The notes below the pieces were generated by a model. That model saw only the letters and a program-made list of their open reading frames with translations, searched no databases and was not told the DNA's origin. The position numbers and the translations under genes were made by a program. Shown here piece by piece: positions 31,520-43,456 of a stretch of DNA of 64,000 nucleotides. The first letter of the stretch is position 1. Every line of letters starts with the position of its first letter. The stretch lies in contig JAUDYN010000006.1 of the NCBI GenBank assembly GCA_030407005.1, positions 3,100,001 to 3,164,000 of the forward strand, read 5' to 3'. The DNA is from Desarmillaria ectypa (lineage: Eukaryota; Basidiomycota; Agaricomycetes; Agaricales; Physalacriaceae).

Positions 31520-32699
31520 ATGGTACAGGCAGGCGCCTCTCTTCTTCTCTTCTTCGTGACACTCCTTGCCATTTTGCTGCCTTCCCTACACTTTCTTCGA
31601 TTGACTTGGTCGTCGACACCACGACTACGGCGAGGCATTAGCTGTTTTCTCCTCTTTCACTCGATATTTCTCGCCTACTCTCTCATCATCCTCCCACCGC
31701 CAAATATTTTTACGGAACTCAATGTGCCGCTGTCTACGCCGACGGACTCAATTCGGAGTCTCTTGTTGAAGGACTCGGACGATCCAGAGCTGCCAAGGGC
31801 CATCGAGCAGCTTCTGCGGAGAATGGGATCCTTTGAGACGAGAACTCTATACGTTCGGTGCGCACAACCTGCTCTATCTCTGTGATTGAGCATGCTGATG
31901 TTATTGTAGATTTGGCCATGACGTCGTAGCTACTTGCGAATACTGTCATTCGTACGGCGATTTTGCTTTCTTTGCTTTGTCAACTTCGATCCTTTCCTAC
32001 ATTCACGAGATTGCAATTGTCGGGGTGCGTTATCAGCTCTCTTTTCTCTTGTACGAAACTGACAAGGTCGTAGCTCGTGACCATTAGAGGAACTTATAGA
32101 GAACAACATCGAATACTAGGTATCGGCGCACTGATATGTGTCGCTGTGATGGAAGGCTACTGTAAAACTACGCGTATTATTCAAATACCCAACGATCCTG
32201 ATGCTAATGTCTTCATGGTGAGCTCTTTTGTTTTACCCCGGATATTCGTCATGTTAAGGGTTTACAGTGGCACGACAATTTGCTCCTCCTTCGAAGAATT
32301 GTCTTCCTTCTCTTCCCTTTGATAATACATCTTGCCCTGCGTCCTTCTCTATCATCTCCTCCCATCCAGACGCGTGCAGCCATGACTCTTCAAAGCCTCG
32401 TTACCAAACTGCACTCACTAAAATATACCCGCGGAGCCATCGCGCGAACACCATCCCTGCAAGCGGCCTCTCAGGAATGGTGGTCCCGCGAGCACGATGA
32501 AGGTGAATGGGTGAGAAATGACAAGGCGACACAGGACATGGCTGGAAAGCTGGGGTTGGGTTTCAATGAGGCAGATGAGGGTAAGGAGGAGGGAAAGTTG
32601 CGGACGAGCGCCAAGGTTGCGGTCAAAGGGTTAATGAGCGGCTTTGTACCGAGCGATTATTGGGCTCCCCCTTCCACGTCGGCAAATCGGGTGCCATGA
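31520..32699 (+). CDS. Conserved-looking multi-pass membrane protein, unknown function
   Basis: Four exons splice cleanly. Hydrophobic segments: MVQAGASLLLFFVTLLAILL, CFLLFHSIFLAYSLIIL, ALSTSILSYIHEIAIVGLVT, ILGIGALICVAVMEGY and LLLLRRIVFLLFPLIIHLAL, so about five membrane passes. Between the second and third lies FGHDVVATCEYCHSYGDFA, a CxxC in a conserved-looking loop, joined across an intron. The soluble C-terminal ~110 residues (TRGAIARTPSLQAASQEWW, TSAKVAVKGLMSGFVPSDYW) are hydrophilic. Layout and loop look like a fungal family of uncharacterised endomembrane proteins; I cannot give a function. The TGA is at 32697-32699. Confidence 0.7.
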
Positions 32700-35039
32700 T
32701 GTAGTAAGTATCATTCAATGATGATGGGTATTTACAGCCGAGAGTGGGATTTCAGGGCCTCAAGTTTGTGAAGAATCAAATTATATGTTTCAGGAGAACA
32801 TACAAGGTTCGTTATCTGTTTCATGTTCAATTCATATATTGACCGGTACCTTGAAGGCTCCTGAAGGAGATGCACGGTAGGATGTACGATGGGAGTGTGT
32901 GCATATATCACGTTGTAATTCACATCGAAGGGCCGCCTAGTCAACAAGACGGTGATAGTTATATGCAGATGCATACTCAACAGAAGCTACTGTCCGCTTG
33001 ACAGCCAAACGTGATGCTCGTCTTGTTTGGAGGGTCACTACTCATTTTGTGGATCAACGAGCAGGTAGTTGCGGTAGCGCCGCTGGGGCTGCTGATATCG
33101 TTTCAGGGCTGTTTCCGGCTGTACCTCGACTGCCGGACCCCCGGCACTCGCAATAGATCTGCTGAATTCACTGAATTCAGTGACGCGCTAACGCAAAGCG
33201 TGAAGATCCAGAGCTGGTAGCAAGGCGGCTAAGATTTGTCGAAAGGTACACCATTAGATGATCTACTTCATTAGCTAAGCTTCGACTGGTAGACGAGGTG
33301 ACAATGGTATTTCCATCCCTTGTTCTTTTCTCATGTTTTGACTGATTCCATGACCCGCATGGACAGGCCCTGGTGAATTCAAAGTTTGATTGAATCTGTC
33401 TTCCAGTTGCGTGATTGATATTCACGTCCATGTAAGATACTGATGTGCTGACGAGACCTGACTGCTCTCAACGTCATGATCCACATCGTAATGTATACAA
33501 AAAAAGATTGCTGAAGATCTCTACCTGGGCGAGATTGAAGAGCTGTACCATCGAACAGCTTCTTCAACATCCAAATCAATATGACATGGCCTCGCTTATG
33601 TACCATATGCTGCTATCCGAAGGTCCAGTGCTGTTCTCTGGTCCAAGTGTGACTAGTACCGGCTGAGGGTATGCAATCGGAAAGATTTAAGTTCTGGATC
33701 TAGCTGGAATACGAAGGCTGGAGGCGCAGGCATACGGTACGTGTATTATCCATCTTCCAGACTCTATGCTGTGTTCTGATCTCAATTCTTCAGATACCCT
33801 GGGCGCGCTTCACAATCACAAGCAAAGTGTGTGCCCCTATATTCCTTGCTCCTTTCGCGGACAGGGATTCCATTTCGCCGCAACCCAAAGGCCCTTACCT
33901 CGTTCTCCATCAAGCCTTGGCTGTTATTTTTGGAGTCGGGCTCACATGGTGGCGCTCATAGCCGACAGAACTCAGTCTTCTGTCGGCTTTGAAGACGCTC
34001 TTCTCGTCGGCGTGATAGAAGGTCAATGAGCGAAGATAGAGGTGAAGTTCTTCTCTCCTCTCCTCGATACGTTGACTCGAACATGTCGTCCATGACAGCT
34101 CTCGGAATTCAGATGGCTTGGAGTTCGGTGCAATCTACTAGGGTCCCAATTAGTCGCTGAAGTCTGTGGGTCGATGAGTATATTGAAAATATGTGTTTTG
34201 TTGCCCCTTACCGATTCAACGGCAGTGATCACTTGATAATGAGGTGCTGTGCATCGGCATTAATGATTGACTGACTGTTCCGTTAATGACGAGCTTAGAT
34301 GGGGGAGTCTCCAGCCGACACCGCGTTACATCAGTTGCGACAAATTGCGCCAATCAGTTTAACCCTGGCACGGAAAGATAATGGCTGCTGAGTTAGGGCA
34401 CAATTTTCTTCTCTTATATTGCTGAAAGCGAGCAGCTGGCATGGACAGATGGGATCAGCCTTTAGCCTTAGTGCCAGTACTCGCTTCCTTGGCTCTGTTA
34501 TGCTCGCATCGCAGTCTGTTTTTGGCTTGTTTATTCGCAATCATTGGCAATTCGCGTACCAAGTGAGATGTCGTTATGGTCCGATATATGTGGTCTAGCT
34601 CAAACATGCACATTTTATACCGGCCAGGGCTTTTTAAAGTGCCATTCAGATTCATATCAGCACGTGTGAGATACTACAATATATAAGGATTCAATAGCTG
34701 TACAGTGTGCTTCAGACAGTACGTGCGCCATCGGCACCGGGAACGTCCGGGGATATGGTGAGATTAGGTATACGTAAAAATAATTATTAATAAGTAACCG
34801 GTGAAAACCTAGTAAAGCCCCCGGGGTGAACTTGCTTGGAGACGCCCACTAAGCCTCCCCTATTGTTCTATTCTTTCTTCCCTTGGGGACTGAAAAGAGG
34901 CCTCATCCTCGAGCCTCCGACTCTGCGACACGGTGGAACATTCGTTTGGTGAGGAGGAGTCTGTCTCTGCGTCAGTTTCACTGGATAGTCATCATTGAAG
35001 GGCAGTTTTCATGCACATCGGGGAATCATACGAAAAACC
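32700..35039. other. Gene-poor 2.3-kb stretch with a dispersed repeat
   Basis: From the membrane-protein stop to the start of the surface-protein gene. Small frames on both strands lack domains. Around 33375-33520 lies a segment also found, inverted and diverged, at 41150-41290. A direct repeat of CTGAATTCA occurs at about 33161-33180. The last few hundred bases should hold the promoter of the gene at 35040. Confidence 0.45.
33375..33520 (+). repeat. Dispersed repeat, copy A
   Basis: Shares with the minus strand of 41290-41150 a series of blocks: GTTGCGTGAT, GATATTCA, CATGATCCACATC, TAATGTATACAAAA and TGCTGAAG. Copy A has about 18 extra bases in the middle. No coding content; possibly a non-autonomous element or solo terminal repeat remnant. 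Confidence 0.55.
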
Positions 35040-37153
35040 ATGAAAAAATTCGTTCTATTTGCTCTCTGGACGATGGTGAAGGGTGCTATGGCAGAAAGTG
35101 GTGAAGTTGGTGCTCGTGGTGAGTTTCTAGCTCTTTTTATGTATTTTCCCTCTCTGCAAGCCAACGGAAAAGGGTCTCTATGGCAGCGACATCGTCAGGC
35201 CTCGCTATCTAGGTCCGCGGATACCTTGGACCGACGTCGCCGCCTATCGCTTAGCACCGAGCAGCGTGATTGTCACGTATGTGGCGAGATTAGGCTCATG
35301 CTGACCGCGTTTTCGGCTCTGCGCACAATGACAGCTGTGTTTGACTCTGCGTTGATCTGTTATTAATGGGAGGTGGCATCTCTTCGTCGTTCGTGCCTTA
35401 CCCGGCGACACTTCTCCTTCAATTCATTGCCATCTCTCCTCTGTTCCTCTCAGCTGATAGATGCATCTTCCAGGTCTTGCTGAACCGGCGCTGTTAGAAC
35501 GTCAAGGTATGTCTTGTTGTCGGCATTAAATCGCTCGTCTTGATGAAATATTTTTTTTGTTCAGCCGCTTCGTCCAGTGCTACAGCCACTTCTAGTGCTG
35601 CATCGCCCTCTTCTACGCCATTTCTAGTGTTCGTTAGCATCTCCAGTCTCACGACATGCACTTCAGGGAGCGTCCGATGGGTGTATTCTGGTCCCAAGTC
35701 TCCCTTGTCACTCACGATAACGAACATTAACGTTACGCAACCGGGATTTTCATCAGTGACCACATCTTCATCTTCCACCATATCTTCATCTTCTACGGCA
35801 TCACGTAGCCTCATCACGGACCTTGCGGCTCGGGCTATCCCCACTTATCTCACTGTTTCTGCTGGTGATGATACCGATACTACCCCCGATGGTGACATTG
35901 TCAAGATCATCACTACAAGTGCTGATCCCAGCAATGATTCATTCACTTGGGCCAAGGTTGATGTTCCGCAGGGGTGGTACAAGATCTGGGCCTTTATGGA
36001 GGCTTACCCGGATTTCAGTCAGGCCACAAGTTCCGCTTACTTTGTCGGTAACGGGTCCGACATCTCCTGTCTCTTGAGTTCTGGTGGATCTTCATCTTCA
36101 TCCACCACTATGAGCAGCACGATGTCCTCTGCCAGCAGCCCGTCTGCCTCCGCTATCGTAGGTGCCGTATCTTCCGTCAACAAGGGTGCCATTGCTGGCG
36201 GTGTTATAGGGGGCGTTGCTCTCCTTTCTGCAGTGCTCGCCGCCCTCCTTTACTTCCTTTGTGCCTCTCACCGACGCCGCCGTACCAACACCCTCGAACC
36301 TTCTAATGGTGGGATTGTGGGTAGATGGGGAACACTCGGCTCCTTCGACTCTACTCACAGTGGCAAATCCTACCCCGCCAAGACGGCGAAGCAAAAGGCC
36401 AAGAAACACAACGATACTGGGGTCGTCGGGATGGGCGGGTACGACCATGAAGCCAACAGTAGAGTTGAGAGGCATCATTCGCAGGCGGATTCGCTGGGTC
36501 CCATCGTCTCTCATGGGCATGCTGTAAATGAGAGCTCCTTCTCAGAAGAAAGTTTCAACCCTTACGCCGCGTACGAGGATAAATATTCTCCACGCTTCCC
36601 AGCGTCACTTTCAGATGAGAACGGGGAAGAGCTGGTCATGACTCATACAATGGGCTATAGCCCGCGCCTACCACATGCCGGCCGGCAGTCCACATCCTCC
36701 ATCGAGTCCTACGTTCTCAATAATAATTTCAGTCGACCTCGAAGCCAGACTCAGAGGATGCCGCCCTCACCGCAGGACTACCCTGAATCGCCCTCGACGA
36801 GCAGTGCACTCCATACGGAGAGCCGTCGCTTCTCATCACCAGTCCTGCCTATGGATGATGGCGTTTTTGTTGGGCATCAACAACAGCAACATCAACAAAG
36901 TCCTCGGCAGACGCCCCGTCGGATGCCTCGCAAGCCTGTCCCATCATACAATCCCTCGGACTTACCGGAACCCCTCCCAGCACATCTACATTCCTCGATG
37001 ACGAGCCTCTCACATACCCCTTCGCCTGCACATTCCGTTCATTCCCTTGTTCTGACGGAAGACGTCCATCAGCTGATACATAAGGGCAGCTTCTCAGATG
37101 GAAGACCTGTGCATGTGCTCATGCCTGATTTGCCGCCTCCGCAACGGTTTTAG
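35040..37153 (+). CDS. Single-pass surface protein with signal peptide and long cytoplasmic tail
   Basis: Exons 35040-35118, 35474-35506 and 35565-37153. A signal peptide (MKKFVLFALWTMVKGAMA) is followed by a Ser/Thr-rich ectodomain (~230 residues) with a compact segment around VSAGDDTDTTPDGDIVKI and WAKVDVPQGWYKIWAFMEAY. Next comes one membrane span (GAIAGGVIGGVALLSAVLAA LLYFL), a basic stop-transfer CASHRRRR, and a ~290-residue Ser/Pro/His-rich tail with Gln repeats. The layout resembles fungal Mid2/Wsc-type sensors or other glycosylated plasma-membrane proteins that are common in basidiomycetes. No WSC cysteine domain is present, so sensor function is inference. The second exon is only 33 nt. 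Confidence 0.75.
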
Positions 37154-37581
37154 GGAGCATTCTTCCTGTGCCACGGTCTATAACCCCCATTCTGATGCTT
37201 CCCATCCCTTCTATGTATTCATCTAACGTTTAAGACTTATTTCACTTGCTCACACTCCATTGCTTGTAACATCTTCGCACGCACTATTTCTTCACGGTTT
37301 TTCTTTTTTTTTTTTGTCATGGATGGATACAACTGTGTTGGTATGGTAAAGATCTGGCATTGTTACCTAGCATTGGCTTTCTACGACGAACTTCGTGTAT
37401 GTTCCTTGTTGACTATAATGTGCTTCCCGCTTTATATATCTTGCCCTATTTTCATGTGTAGTCCTTAGTTGTTGTTTTAATAAGTTCAAAAGGCAATGTA
37501 TTGTCATGATACCACGGCATATACAAACGAAGTTGAAAACGAGTAAGAATAAGAATAGCAATGTCCGATATGCCTTCGTCA
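37154..37581. other. Convergent 3' intergenic region
   Basis: 430 bp between the stop of the surface-protein gene (plus) and the stop of the kinase gene (minus), holding both 3' UTRs. A T-rich run is at about 37305-37316. No gene is visible. Confidence 0.5.
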
Positions 37582-39030
37582 CTAGCGAATGCTTCTTGAC
37601 GCCGGCGTCAAACGCTGCACGAATCTGTGTAAAAGACTGCTCTTCGGAACCGCATCTCGAACCCATATCGGCTTCTTGAGGTCCCTAAATATATGCCCTT
37701 TACTCACCACCGATTCCAAATCCTCGTTCCCTGGGATACCCGGCACCTCCTCAATCTCAACCGGGACCACAGCAGCATGTGTCTCGGGAGTTATAGGCGC
37801 CATACTGCTCGCCGCGGACGTCAGTGAAGTACTTGTATCAGGAACAGCGAGGACCGAGGATTCCACAACAGACGGTTCTGGAGCGGACAGCGGAGGGGCA
37901 GAATCGAAATCCTTGACGACGAGCAGTCCGATCCTATCGATGAAAGAAGGGGTGATGCTGAGGAGACCAATGCCACAGGATGAAAGATCAGGCTGTACAG
38001 ATATCCCAGAGCGACGAAGGCAAGCTGAATTACGAGGCGAAGTCTTGTCAGGTTTTACGGGCATGGATTCACTGGTGACGGGATCCTGGGCTGGAGAGAA
38101 GAATGTATCGAGCGCGACAATCTCGCTACGGAGCTCTGGAAGGGAGATACGCGTCGAAGGGTCAAGGTCAAAGATCTTCTTGAAAATATTGTTCGCGCCC
38201 TCCGAGATGGGTAGAACAGCCAAGAAATAGTCCTTGTTGGTAAGATAGGTTTTGAAGCATTTGTCCTTCCTCTTGGCTACCTCCCACGGTGAGCGAGCCG
38301 TGATCATGTTGAGAAGAAGCACGCCAAGGGCCCAAGTATCGTTGGCTCGCGTTGAATACAGCTTGCCCTGGAAGCCGAATTCCTTGCCGATGCACTCTGT
38401 TCAACGCGAGTTAAAAATGGGCAGCATATAATAGGTATACGGCTCACCGGGACTCATATACTCCCAACTGCCACACCTATGCTCATCTGAATACGGCTCC
38501 AGCGTCGCCAAACCAAAGTCTGCGAGGAACGCCTGAGAATGATCCTTCGAAAACAAGATATTCTCCGGTTTTATATCGCGATGGAAGACACTGTGTTGAT
38601 GACAGTAGTGCAGGGCGTCAAGTATCTGCAAGAAGGTGACTTTGATTCTGTCGGTCCGCTGAGTGAAGTAGCCCTCTGTGACAATGGCGCGGAACATATC
38701 GCCGCCGGCACACAAGTCGAGCACAACGTAGACATACGGCCTATCGATGATGATTTCGTGGAGAGTGACGACATTGGAATGGTCAGAAGCAGCGAGATGG
38801 CTGAGAAATTCGCGCTTTTGGAGACCCGCTTCGAACGAACCACGTTCCGGTTTACGAAGGCACTTGACGGCAACGAAAGAGGGATCGTCCCTGTGCGAGG
38901 TAACGTCAATCGCTCGGTAGACCTTGCCAAAGCTGCCAGCGCCAAGACATTCCATGAAGAGAAGGCGGTCTTCGAGAAGGGTACCAGAGAGGTCAGGGAT
39001 TGGTGCAGGCTTCGAAGATTCGTCGGGCAT
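37582..39030 (-). CDS. Ser/Thr protein kinase, Ran1/Pat1-Vhs1-like
   Basis: Two exons split after MSP by a GTGAGC-initiated intron of about 54 nt. All kinase motifs are present: glycine loop LGAGSFGKVYRAIDV, FVAVKCLRKPERG with the ATP Lys, DLCAGGDMFRAI, HRDIKPENILF, FLADFGLATLEPYS, then CGSWEYMSPECIG, where SPE replaces APE. The inserted GKLYSTRANDTWALGVLLLN and sub-domain IX-XI spacing resemble fungal Ran1/Pat1, Vhs1 and Sks1 kinases, which act in nutrient and meiosis control. The C-terminal ~160 residues are low complexity (SSVLAVPDTSTSLTSAASSM) and end with a basic patch, likely regulatory. It is tail to tail with the surface-protein gene. Exact orthology is not settled by eye. Confidence 0.85.
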
Positions 39031-39411
39031 ATTGGTGAGATGAAGTGAAATAGGTTGTGCAAGAAAAAAGAGACTATCAAAGTCGGCGAAGGTGAAGGAA
39101 GGAAAGCAAGATGTGTTGGCGGGATTCGATGTGACGCGCCTTTTTAGGGCTCAGTATTTGGCTTTGCTTGGGTAGGCGCACGTGTGAGCGGGACGCGTAC
39201 GAAGTCACGTTGTCGATAGTTGTCCTCACGCACAGATGTCGGGCAGGCTGAGGCAGGGGAACTTGATTCGGGCTCTGCCAAGGGAATTGTTGCCGTCGTT
39301 TCCAACACAAACTCGGATTTGGAAGCTTCACTGCAAGAATTTTACCGGATTCACCTTCTAGTAAGTAGTAACTTCCGCTTTCCCATGAAAACTCTTGACA
39401 AAAAAAACTGT

Positions 39412-41054
39412 CTACCCTGACTTTTCCCAATGGTTATAGCTCATTGCAGCACAAGCTGTGCTCATAATCTGGGCATATTCCAGGAACACTCTGTACCCGT
39501 CAGTTAGCCACAGAAAGAAGAAATAATGAACCTGAAGACAAACCTATGATTATACGCAGTCATATCCTCCTTTCTCCAGAAAGTGCGACTCCAGTCCCGG
39601 CCTGCGGAAGCGATCTTCCTTGCAAGATCTTGATGGTTATTGTCCCCTTTCAGATCGTCATGGAAGAACACGAGTATGTCCCGGAGATCTGAGTAGTCTA
39701 CATGTATGGGGATATAATGGACCCAGGGCATGAGCCTATCTGTGAACCTGGACAAGAGTTCAGCTAGATGCGTAGTTCCTCGTCGGTGTCACGAACCGTT
39801 CGGGATAGACAGTCGACTTGAAGTTGAGCGCATGAAAGGATAAGAGCCATTTAAGGCGTCCAGACCATACGTTGCCGTCGACCTACATAAGAGAGACTGA
39901 GCAACGAAAGAAAGAAACAGAACCACGACTCGGACACTGACATCAAAAAATATACTTGCACCTTGCCTGCTCCTTCTGCGATCGCCTTTTCGTAAACTCG
40001 TACAACTCGGCCAGGGCCTCACAAACATCAGGGTCACACTGTACAGGATCATCCGAGAACGCCATATCAAGCATCGCTGGGCCATACTTCGCCTTCTGGA
40101 CCAATTCGTCCTTTCCTACCTGCTCCTTCCTCGACCCCGGCGGCGCCAAAATGGTCACATTACCATCCATACCCTTCTCAACCCAATCCATCATCCGTAT
40201 ACGGTGCGAAAATCGCCACTCTATGTCCCAAATGAGAGGAGTTCCCGTCGTACGGCCTCGCCACTGCAGTCGATCATCGGTCTTCTTCTCCCATGCGATG
40301 ATCTCTTCGTCAGAGAGCTCGCCCAGCCAACTGGCAGTGTGTGCGATCGTGATGTCGTGATGCAGTAAGGTTTGGGAGTAGGCGAAGGAAGGGAGTATGT
40401 GGCGGGAGGGAACGGGGCCTTTTCCGTAGGGGAGAAACTGTCCATGCTCGCGAAGGAAATGGGATGTAGGCAAGGATTCATTGCCTCGACTGGATTGACG
40501 CCCTAATAAGGCTCGAAGTCTCGGTATATCTGATCGTACTCGTCGGGAAGCTGAACGTTGTGCTTCTCAACGTATTCCCACCTACGCACAGCTCAGATTT
40601 GAACAGTACAAAAAAAGCGGAAGCGCTCACCACTTATCGAATCCACGAGGGGGAGCTCGTTTAGACCGGCGTTCATATTCGACCAACGCCTCGTTTCCCA
40701 CTTCTTCTCCGGAAATTCGATGAGCTGGTAGATTGGATGCGGGCCCTCTGGATCGACCTCAAGCAGCCCGTTCGACAGGAATTCGTGCATGGGTAGATTG
40801 TCTGCTTCATCTGCGGTCTTTTTTCCCGCTGCCTCGTACTGTGAATTCCCTAGACTTCCCCAATTCCCCCACGAATGGTACACAGGTTTGGCATACTCGA
40901 TCGTAATAGGCTCGGTGAACGCCTCAAAAATCATATTAGTGGTGTACGATCCATAGAGATTTTCCCAGAATTCCCTGGCGATATGAAGAGAGCCAAGACT
41001 GTGGTAACGGCCACTTGCCGTCCTTGGCTTAGCCTGTGATGAGTTGGAGTAATT
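39412..41054 (-). pseudogene. CAP10/GT90-type glycosyltransferase gene, degenerate
   Basis: The product matches capsule-associated CAP10-like (GT90) proteins, which transfer sugars in the secretory pathway: WENLYGSYTTNMIFEAF, KRAPPRGFDKW, WEYVEKHNVQLPDEYDQIYR, FLREHGQFLPYGKGPVPS, YSQTLLHHDI, DDRLQWRG, WRFSHRIRM, DVDGNVWSGRLKWLLSFH, LMPWVHYIPIHVDYSDL and the tail SYNHWEKSG, stop 39412-39414. Lesions: loss of frame and apparently of some codons between KKWET and VEYERR (near 40685); TAG at 40503-40505 where relatives have the Trp of WGVNP; a 1-base loss at the CCC run 40461-40463; and a 1-base gain in the six-T run at 39945-39950. The 5' exons with the expected membrane anchor are not found; a dispersed repeat lies there instead. 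Confidence 0.75.
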
Positions 41055-42387
41055 CGTAGCATGCTACACAGAAAAAAGGGACAGCTTGTGAGGAAACGGC
41101 CAAAATTAAACTGAAGAGAGGTATCCTTGCGATAGGAGTTGAAATCCGGAGCAAGTTCAAGAGCTTCAGCAGTCTTGTTTTGTATACATTATGATGTGGA
41201 TCATGGCATTGGGAGCAGTTGGATCTCATCGCCACATCATGAATATCATCACGCAACAGGGAGAAAGATCCAGTTCAAGTTTGGATCCAACGATCTCTCT
41301 ATCCAGGAATCTTATCCAGAAGTCAGGAAACGATGCTAAAAGGACACAGTTTTGTAAATACCTTTGTTGCGAGTCGAAGTTTGGTGGATAAAGGAGATTG
41401 GCTGATTGAGGAAATCCTGTAACCAGAACCAGGCCCGCTCTAGGTTAGAGTGTCACCGAATTCGACTAATATTTTGGGAGCGCCAGAGGACCGGCAGGTG
41501 AGATATAACAGGAAGCTGCCCTTAAATGATATCAGCAACCTCGGGTCCCAGCAGTGAATTACTACACAGACCTGCTCATTGATCAGAGCAGTAGGCAGTG
41601 ACCCTCCAATATCACGTTTGGCTGTGCAGCAGATAGCAACTTGGGACTATGCATGGATGGATGTGACTACTGCCAAGACCACTATCTTGCTTCCTAGCTG
41701 AAGTTTCGACGTGTATCAAAGGTAATGGACACACACTCTCCCATCGTATATCGCATCGCACATTATCCTTCAGTGCCTTCAGGGTATCTATCAATATAAG
41801 AACTGAACATGAAACAGATCACAAACCTTGCACGTCTTCCCGGAAGATCATACTTTGATTCTTCACGAGTTTGAGGCCTTGGAATGACCATGAGATCCCA
41901 CTCTCAGCTGTAAATATCACCATTACTGAGTGATACTTAATATAGATAATATGTCGATGTCAAAGGGGAGCCCGATAATCACTGAGAACAAAGCTGCTTG
42001 TTGATCTCGTGTCCGCACTCATCGTGGCGCTTTCCCTTATCCTAATTGCGACCCAACCCAAGCTTCATAGCCATATCTTGCGTTGCCTGGTCATTAGTCT
42101 TTATCACGTATGATAAAGAGGGTGCCGTAGAGATTATGTATGTGACCGTGGCTGGTTCAGGGCATGGCATAGGCACAGTGGCGATGTGATGTCCTAGCTC
42201 ATTTCATCCCAGCCCAAGGATATAACACGCTGCATGAAAAAAGCCATTGCATAGCAACACAATGTATGAATTATAATCCAAGAACGAGAGTATACAGGAC
42301 TTGACCAGATCCCAGCTCACTTCCGAGCAGCACTATCAAAAGGAATGTTCACTGGCCAGTCCGATCTTCATTGAGAAAAGACTAACC
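41055..42387. other. Gene-poor stretch with dispersed repeat
   Basis: 1.3 kb between the readable GT90 remains and the methyltransferase stop. Its left end contains repeat copy B, and a minus-strand frame (41256-41029) runs through the repeat toward the GT90 exons. That frame has a hydrophobic stretch that might have served as a membrane anchor, but no valid splice joins them. Nothing else is recognisable. Confidence 0.45.
41150..41290 (-). repeat. Dispersed repeat, copy B (inverted relative to copy A)
   Basis: Minus-strand match to 33375-33520, with the CATGATCCACATC and TAATGTATACAAAA blocks best preserved. It sits directly upstream of the 5'-truncated GT90 gene. Confidence 0.55.
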
Positions 42388-43456
42388 TTATTTCTCCTCT
42401 TTCTTGACGAGAATCATGCCTATCGGCCATTCTACCGTGAACTCGTCAGACTCCTCCACCGCCGTATTTCCCTCTTTCGCCGCACCCTCTCTTAGGGTGT
42501 TCCAGAATCGGTCCTCGATCCCTTGCTCCCCACCCCGCTCCAAATATGTGTGCAATGAGCTCCACGAGCGGAAATACGCCAACAAACCGCCCCATGTCGT
42601 CTTTGAGCGTAAGATGACTGGAAGCGGGGAGGGAAGGTCCGGGTAATAAGAACCTGGTCCCGATGAGAACAAGATGAGCGAAGAACAAAGAAGTGGCCTA
42701 CCGGTAAAGAAAACACGATCTGTCTTTCCCCACGACGGCTCTGGCACATCAAGGAGATGGTTTTCTAGTATAGATCGTCCTGGGCGCTGCCAGTGTGGGC
42801 CAAGGGATGTTGTAGGATCTGTTCCTTGGGCGTAATCGGTGATGAGAGGCGTCAGAGAAGGATAAGCAGGCAAGCGGAACTCTGAGTACACCCAGAAGGC
42901 GACTGTACCGTTTGGGCGTAGCACACGGTCGAGCTCAGGCCACAGTTTCGAGTAGTCGAACCAATGAGCTGCTTCCGCTGCGATGACGAGATCCACGGTA
43001 GAAGGTGCAAGGAAGGACAGATCCTCTGCCCTGGTATTGACGAATTCAAAACGGGATCCATCTGGAACTGCTGTTAGTGAAATTCTTTGTTAAATGGAAC
43101 TAAAGCACACCAGAGTCACCGATTCTCTCGTTTAGATACTTTCTCGCGGCTTCCAACATTTTCTCCCCAGGCTCGACGCCGATGACTTTCTTGAACGGAG
43201 TGAGCTCAATCGTAGCCTGGCCTGTACCCTAAGTCAAACAGCATAAGTAAAAAAGAGATAATTTACCTGTTCCGCATCCTAGATCTACGGCCAGGTCCCA
43301 TCGTGGCTTGTAGCGAGGTGAAGATGCCAACTGTTGGTGAGAAAGGGCACCAGATTCGTGGTATGCAAAGATATAGTCGAATAAAGCCTTGGGGTACGTT
43401 GGCCTCGAGGCAGCATATACAGATGCATTGAAGGTTTCCTTGGCAAAGGTCGCCAT
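42388..43456 (-). CDS. SAM-dependent class I methyltransferase
   Basis: Four exons joined at clean GT/AG introns. The start MATFAKETFNASVYAASRP at 43456 and YPKALFDYIFAYH are typical of fungal relatives of trans-aconitate methyltransferase (Tmt1/Crg1 type). Motif I is LAVDLGCGTGQATIEL, split by an intron after the second Gly-Thr. Next come KVIGVEPGEKMLEAA (motif II acidic residue), FEFVNTRAEDLSFL, STVDLVIAAEAAHWFDY (motif IV region), LDRVLRPNGTVAFWVYSEF and a C-terminal cap ending GMILVKKEEK. It methylates a small molecule, probably a carboxylate; the substrate is not predictable. Cytosolic, with no targeting signal. Intact. Confidence 0.87.

Noticed and set aside
37589..38230. A 213-codon plus-strand frame
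   Set aside because: Antisense to the kinase C-terminal exon; no domain.
38539..39080. Two ~169-codon frames, one on each strand, over the kinase gene
   Set aside because: Shadows of the Ran1-like kinase reading frame; the kinase motifs are unambiguous in the third frame.
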